64,000 bases of DNA. Origin: Hallerella sp963652365. GTDB lineage: Bacteria > Fibrobacterota > Fibrobacteria > Fibrobacterales > Fibrobacteraceae. Positions 59,878 to 64,000 of the stretch are shown here, piece by piece. How positions within the stretch are numbered: position 1 is the stretch's first letter; each line of letters begins with the position of its first letter. The translations under genes were made by a program, and so were the position numbers. The stretch lies in assembly GCA_963652365.1 (NCBI GenBank), contig CAVJTH010000001.1:124001-188000 (forward strand). Reading direction: 5' to 3'. Under the pieces are notes generated by a model that was given only the letters and a program-made list of their open reading frames with translations, did not search any database and was not told the DNA's origin.

Positions 59878-59907
59878 AAAAAGGTCCGAAGCGATTCGGA
59901 CCTTTTT
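59878..59907 (+). terminator. Intrinsic terminator after the AIPR gene
   Basis: AAAAAGGTCCGAA-GCGA-TTCGGACCTTTTT, a perfect 13-bp stem. Confidence 0.95.
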
Positions 59908-59914
59908 ATATTTG
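59907..59914 (+). promoter_or_regulatory. TAnnTTTG promoter element for the MFS gene
   Basis: TATATTTG, exact match to the Bacteroidetes -7 consensus. It ends 8 bases before ATG 59923, implying a very short leader or leaderless mRNA. It shares its first base with the terminator's T run. Confidence 0.42.
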
Positions 59915-59922
59915 ATGCCGAT

Positions 59923-61077
59923 ATGGCAAATCTGCTGTTAGCTGTCATTTACGTTTCGTTCGTGAGCCTCGGACTGCCCGATTCGCTTCTCGGCGCGGCA
60001 TGGCCCTCTATCTATCCGGACCTGGGAACGTCGATTTCGAGCGCGGGAATCCTTTCGATGATTATCGCGGTGGGGACGGTCGTGTCTTCGCTTCTGAGCG
60101 ATCGGGTGACGCGTCTTTGGGGAGCGGGCAAGGTAAACGCCTTTAGCGTTCTCTTGACCGCGGTGGCGCTTTTCGGGTTTTCGACGAGCGGTTCGTTTGG
60201 AGAGCTTTGCCTGTGGGCTATCCCCTATGGACTAGGCGCTGGAGCGGTCGATGCCGCTCTCAACAACTATGTCGCGCTGCATTACAGGAGCCATCACATG
60301 AGCTGGCTGCACTGCATGTGGGGAATCGGAGCGACTCTCGGACCTTACGCGATGGGTTACGCCCTGTCGCACGAAATGGGCTGGACGGGCGGATATCGGA
60401 TGATTTCCTTTGTCCAGCTTGGGCTTGTCGCGATCCTGTTTGCGAGCCTTCCTCTGTGGAAAAGGCATGCGAATCCGGAAAATTCCCGACAGGGTTCGCA
60501 TCCGCTACCGCTTCGCAAGGCGCTTGGAATCGCCGGGGCGAAAGAGATTATGCTCTGCTTCTTTTGCTACAGCGCCGTGGAGCAGACGACGGGGCTTTGG
60601 GCGGCGAGCTATCTGAATGGAGCGCGCGGGTTTTCGGCGGAGATTTCGGCGACGTTTGCCGGGCTTTTCTTTGTGGGGATAACGGTGGGACGCGCTCTTT
60701 CGGGTTTTGCGACGATGCGGTTTTCCGATGACCGGATGATCCGGCTGGGAATCGGCCTGATCGCCTGCGGAATCGTTTTCTTGCTCTTGCCCGTGAATGC
60801 GCTTTCTCTCGCGGGACTTGTCGTCATCGGGCTTGGCTGTGCGCCGGTCTATCCCTGCATCATCCATTCGACGCCGGCGCGTTTCGGGGCGGAAAATTCT
60901 CTTGCCTTTGTCGGAATCCAGATGGCGAGCGCCTATATCGGGACGACTCTGATGCCCCCGCTGTTTGGGCTTGTCGCGAGGAATTTCAGCATTTCCCTGT
61001 TGCCCGTGTATTTAATCCTTTTCCTGTCGCTTATGTTCTGCATGCACTCGAAATTGACGAGAATCACCCGGAAATGA
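59923..61077 (+). CDS. MFS transporter
   Basis: 384 residues, 12 predicted membrane helices. The N-terminal half (LPDSLLGAAWPSIYPDLGTSISSAGILSMIIAVGTVVSSLLSDRVTRLWG) has the A-motif-like loop, and WLHCMWGIGATLGPYAMGYAL is typical of the sugar-type FucP/YfkF-like MFS group. Substrate cannot be assigned. Confidence 0.92.
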   Translation: MANLLLAVIYVSFVSLGLPDSLLGAAWPSIYPDLGTSISSAGILSMIIAVGTVVSSLLSDRVTRLWGAGKVNAFSVLLTAVALFGFSTSGSFGELCLWAIPYGLGAGAVDAALNNYVALHYRSHHMSWLHCMWGIGATLGPYAMGYALSHEMGWTGGYRMISFVQLGLVAILFASLPLWKRHANPENSRQGSHPLPLRKALGIAGAKEIMLCFFCYSAVEQTTGLWAASYLNGARGFSAEISATFAGLFFVGITVGRALSGFATMRFSDDRMIRLGIGLIACGIVFLLLPVNALSLAGLVVIGLGCAPVYPCIIHSTPARFGAENSLAFVGIQMASAYIGTTLMPPLFGLVARNFSISLLPVYLILFLSLMFCMHSKLTRITRK

Positions 61078-61200
61078 TTGTCGCCAAGCGAGCTTTTGTT
61101 TTCTGCCGAAAGGCTTTGTCGTTGCACGTCTAGGCTTTTTCGCGAAGCGACCTGTTTCCGCCTGGCGGCGGCGGGAGCGCCTGCCCGGCGAGGGGCTTGT

Positions 61201-61372
61201 TCAGAGCTTAGTGGATAGTGATTAGTGCATAGAATTCACAGCGGTCCGCTTTGCGTTAGAACCTAGACGTTTGCGAATCTCAGCTCTAAGATCTAAGTTC
61301 TAAGCTCTGCGTTAAAGCCTAGACATTCGCGGAACTCCACACTCCACTGATTCCTGATTCCTCTCGACTCGG
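61201..61372. repeat. Intergenic degenerate repeat, copy C (inverted)
   Basis: Contains CTTAGTGGATAGTGATTAG, CAGCGGTCCGCTTTGCGTTA, CCTAGACGTTTGCG, TCTAAGTTCTAAGCTCTG, CCTAGACATTCGCGGAACTC and CACACTCCACTGATTCC. Reverse complement modules match copies A and B at 34773-35035. Confidence 0.75.
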
Positions 61373-61384
61373 TGCTAAGCTCTG

Positions 61385-61393
61385 CCCCCCCCC
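61385..61393. repeat. Homopolymer C9 upstream of the SprA-like gene
   Basis: Nine consecutive C about 141 bases before the start codon. Long homopolymers are prone to slippage and could vary expression. Confidence 0.9.
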
Positions 61394-61533
61394 TTGTCGC
61401 TTGGGCGGAACAAAACAAACGGAGTGAAAATTATTACTTTCTATCGGCTTTTTATGGGCGGAAAAGCGTTTTTTCTGTATTTTGGAAAACGTTTTCGCCC
61501 TGCGTGTATGAAGATGTCCGGATCGGAAAGAAA

Positions 61534-64000
61534 ATGAAAAGGCTTCTAGCCGCCTTAGCCCTGTTGGTCGCGCTGTCTCCTGCCGAGCCGGCGGATTCCG
61601 CCGTGTCCGAAAAGTCCGCGGATTCGGGCAAGAGTTCCGTCCAGTATCTTCCGCTCCCTCCAAACGTGACTCCGCTTTCGGATCTGGTCCCGAAGAGCGG
61701 CGTGGGCCAGAGCGGCCATCTGATGAATCCCCCGAAGAGCGAACGGTTCGAGCACGACATCGACTTCGAAAACCGCGAAATGGAGGTTTCCAAGAAGTAC
61801 GTGAACCCGATCAGCCGCGATACGGCGGAAATGTGGTCCGCGACCTATCCCGAAATCGCATCCTACGTCTCGGACATGTACGACATCGGGTTTAACCGCC
61901 TGTGGCTGAATTCCTTTGCCGGGCAGAAGGACGGCGGCTATGCCGCTCCGGAAGGCGCTACGCTCTACGACATCGACATTCCCATCAATATGCCTTCGTG
62001 GATGAAGGATTTTGGGCTGGACAAGCCAAAGCTCCTGTTGCAGGGGACGATGGACATTCGGCTTTCGGGTCGCGGCGAAAAGGACGACGCTCCGGGCAGC
62101 ACCAAGGACAACCTGTTCCCCAGTCCGACGCTTTCCTATGACCCGAGCTTTATGGTGAAGGGAAAGATCGGTCCGTATATCACCGTGGAAGTGAACAATG
62201 TGGAAAGCGGTCTCGGGGCGAAGAACCAGATTCGGGTCGTGTACGAGGAATCCTACAAGGACGAATTCGAGGACTACATCTTGCAGCGTATCGAGGCGGG
62301 CACGACGTCGCTTGCGCTTTCCGGAACGGAACTCACGGGATATTCCGAAAATCACAAGGGCCTGTTTGGCATCAAGGCGGAGTGGAAGCTCGGGGACTGG
62401 CGACTGACGACGATCGCTTCGCAGGATGGCGGAAGCCAGGAAAAGTACACGATCAATGCGAGCACGAGCACGACGGAATTCCAGATTCAGGACAAGCAGT
62501 TCATCGCCTACCGTTACTACTTCCTGAACCAGGAAGCGCGGAGCAATTACGTCAGTGCGGGGCTTGCCGGACGCAGCACGTCTCCGTATGCGGCGACGAA
62601 CCTGAAGCTTTACCGTCGCGCACCGACCAATACGACGACGAATGTCGTGGAAAACATCACGGCGGTCTATGTGACGCCTTCGGGTGCGCGCATCGAGAAA
62701 AAGATCGACCGCCTGGTTCCGATGTCCGTGAACGACTATTCCTACGACAGCAAGACGGGTATCGTGAAAGTGCTCGGGGCGAACAAGAATACGCTCATCG
62801 CGGCGAGCTTCTCGGACGACGGCACGGGTCGCTCCGGAACGACCGTGAACAACAATTCGAGCGTTGTCCTCATCCAGTGGGACGCGACGCTTTCGGAACT
62901 CGAAGGCATCGACAAGCTGATGCTCCGGAACGTCTATTCGGTCGGAATCTCGGACGAAAGTTCTTCGAGCTTCGTGCTACGCCTCAAGAACAAGGCGGGC
63001 GTTTCGAGTTCCTACCTGAAGACTCTCGGCCTTGTCGATTCGACGACGGGAACTGTCTTGACCGGCGACGCGACGATTTTCAAGAAGGACGCTTCGGGCT
63101 CCTACACGGGCGAAATGTGGCTGCCTTGCCGCCCGCTATCGTGGTATTCCGGAGCGAACTCTTCGGCGCGAGCGCGGGAAAACTGCCTGGAACCCTTCCG
63201 AAACGTGGACTCTTCCGCGGCCATGGCGAACCTCTATACGCTTCCCGTCGCGAACATCGCTTCTCGATACACGAACCGCTTCTACTTCGAAAGCGTCGGC
63301 AAGAGACGCAATTCGGTCATCAGCGTGCGCGATCCGAATTCGAGCTATTCCGTGAGCGCCGGCAGCTGCATGGACATTTCGGAAGGTTCCGAAAAGCTGA
63401 AGGCCGGTTCGACGGTCCTCACCCGCGGCGTAGATTACGACGTGAACTACGAACTGGGGCAGATCGAGCTTCTGAGCGAGACCGCCCTCGATCCGAACAA
63501 GGAAATCTCGGTGGAATTCGAATGCGAGCCTTTGTTCGAAATCGACAACAAGGTGCTGCTCGGCGCCCGCGCGGAACTTCCCCTTTCGCGGTATGGATTT
63601 GGAAACGGGTCGCTCTTCGGCTTGACGGCTCTCTACAAGAGCCAGAGCACGACCGCTTCGACGCCGACGCTCGGGAGCGAGCCTTATTCGAGCTTCCTCT
63701 GGGGCATGAACCTTCGCTTGCAGGACACGACGAAGTGGATGACGGACGCGGTGAACTGGATTCCCGGAATCGAGACGAAGGCGGCTTCGAACTGGCGATT
63801 CGAAACGGAATTCGCGAGCAGCTACCACGATGCGAACACGAGCAGCGGAAAGACGGCGCTTCTCGAAGATTTCGAAAGCAGCGAATCGGGACTGGTCTAT
63901 CCGCTGTCGAGGCTTTCGTGGTACATGGCTTCGCCTCCGGGGGGAGTCGATACGGACCCGAGCACATACATCGAAAGCCAGGATTACAAGCACAAGGGCG
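61534..64000 (+). CDS. sprA: SprA-like T9SS outer-membrane translocon protein, 5' part
   Basis: Open from ATG 61534 to the end of the window (822 codons, no stop), so it continues outside. Signal peptide at 1-19 (MKRLLAALALLVALSPAEP). SprA hallmarks: VNPISRDTAEMWSATYP, FLNQEARSNYVSAGLAGRS... LKLYRR, the repeated 'RGVDYDVNYELGQIELLSE' element (SprA GxDFxxxYxxGxIxxLxE), and near the window end TALLEDFESSES followed by LSRLSWYMASPP (SprA IDDFExxxS ... W.LAS.P). SprA forms the giant beta-barrel of the type IX secretion system. A cargo-type sorting domain is encoded at 22811-26218. Confidence 0.88.
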   Translation, partial: MKRLLAALALLVALSPAEPADSAVSEKSADSGKSSVQYLPLPPNVTPLSDLVPKSGVGQSGHLMNPPKSERFEHDIDFENREMEVSKKYVNPISRDTAEMWSATYPEIASYVSDMYDIGFNRLWLNSFAGQKDGGYAAPEGATLYDIDIPINMPSWMKDFGLDKPKLLLQGTMDIRLSGRGEKDDAPGSTKDNLFPSPTLSYDPSFMVKGKIGPYITVEVNNVESGLGAKNQIRVVYEESYKDEFEDYILQRIEAGTTSLALSGTELTGYSENHKGLFGIKAEWKLGDWRLTTIASQDGGSQEKYTINASTSTTEFQIQDKQFIAYRYYFLNQEARSNYVSAGLAGRSTSPYAATNLKLYRRAPTNTTTNVVENITAVYVTPSGARIEKKIDRLVPMSVNDYSYDSKTGIVKVLGANKNTLIAASFSDDGTGRSGTTVNNNSSVVLIQWDATLSELEGIDKLMLRNVYSVGISDESSSSFVLRLKNKAGVSSSYLKTLGLVDSTTGTVLTGDATIFKKDASGSYTGEMWLPCRPLSWYSGANSSARARENCLEPFRNVDSSAAMANLYTLPVANIASRYTNRFYFESVGKRRNSVISVRDPNSSYSVSAGSCMDISEGSEKLKAGSTVLTRGVDYDVNYELGQIELLSETALDPNKEISVEFECEPLFEIDNKVLLGARAELPLSRYGFGNGSLFGLTALYKSQSTTASTPTLGSEPYSSFLWGMNLRLQDTTKWMTDAVNWIPGIETKAASNWRFETEFASSYHDANTSSGKTALLEDFESSESGLVYPLSRLSWYMASPPGGVDTDPSTYIESQDYKHKG

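Larger units (their letters stand above)
61078..61533. other. Intergenic region upstream of the SprA-like gene
   Basis: 456 bases with no gene. It contains a GC-rich imperfect hairpin (61163-61195), the inverted copy C of the repeat family (61201-61372), a run of nine C (61385-61393) and TATTTTGG (61478-61485), a TAnnTTTG-like element 48 bases before ATG 61534. Confidence 0.65.

Overview
The window looks like a chromosomal piece of a Fibrobacterota (Fibrobacter-like) bacterium. Evidence seen here: a regulator of the TIGR02147/DUF4423 type, a family expanded in Fibrobacter, translationally coupled to a LamG lipoprotein; a SprA-type translocon protein of the type IX secretion system (T9SS) and a protein ending in a T9SS-type sorting domain; many lipoproteins with Ser-rich linkers; AT-rich promoters resembling the TAnnTTTG element of the FCB group. 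Assignment below phylum is inference.

Layout. 1-5.9 kb: end of the spc operon and the alpha operon (rplF-rplR-rpsE-rpmD-rplO-secY-infA-rpmJ-rpsM-rpsK-rpoA-rplQ), lacking adk, map and rpsD at their usual places. 5.9-10.8 kb: a compact Wzy-type polysaccharide cassette (OPX export protein, PCP chain-length protein, polymerase, convergent flippase). 10.86-16.5 kb: tRNA-Leu(UAG) and the proteostasis run tig-clpP-clpX-lon, followed by a YggS homologue. 17.4-22.8 kb: purA, a Crp/Fnr regulator, a PASTA protein, a TPR lipoprotein and a LolB/DUF4292-like lipoprotein. 22.8-28.7 kb: a large secreted M6-like protein with a destroyed zinc site and a T9SS tail, a SUMF1-fold lipoprotein, an NlpE-like lipoprotein and a TrmA-type RNA methyltransferase. 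28.7-35 kb: a single-chain type IIL (MmeI-like) restriction-modification enzyme, a nitroreductase and the TIGR02147/LamG pair. 35-40 kb (minus strand): metallophosphatase, RluB-type pseudouridine synthase, Ppx/GppA, a small unknown protein, a histone H1-like Lys/Ala protein, panB, recO and a HIT protein. 40.3-47.2 kb: tex, galE, a small lipoprotein, an Uup-type ABC-F ATPase and a PD-(D/E)XK Rpn-type protein with a 42-bp tandem repeat. 47.5-53.3 kb: phosphohexomutase (glmM-like), glmS, scpA, then on the minus strand a small zinc-ribbon-like protein, a YugP-type membrane peptidase and a small HTH regulator. 53.4-57.6 kb: envelope lipoproteins (FKBP isomerase, M23 endopeptidase, S41 peptidase) and a leucine-rich-repeat protein. 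58-61 kb: an AIPR-type (abortive infection) protein and an MFS transporter. 61.5 kb to the end: the N-terminal 822 codons of a SprA-like protein.

How it fits together. Most genes are core housekeeping (translation, proteolysis, amino-sugar supply, condensin). The accessory layer is mainly surface biology (capsule or exopolysaccharide export, T9SS translocon and cargo, lipoproteins) and probable phage defence (type IIL R-M, AIPR). A degenerate repeat family occupies two intergenic regions, supplies the stop codon of one gene and appears to have entered the reading frame of the R-M gene. The best candidates for undescribed biology are the TIGR02147-LamG pair with its flanking 13-bp inverted repeats, the secreted M6-like pseudoprotease, the AIPR gene with a palindromic leader, and the repeat-driven variable coiled coil on the Rpn-type nuclease.
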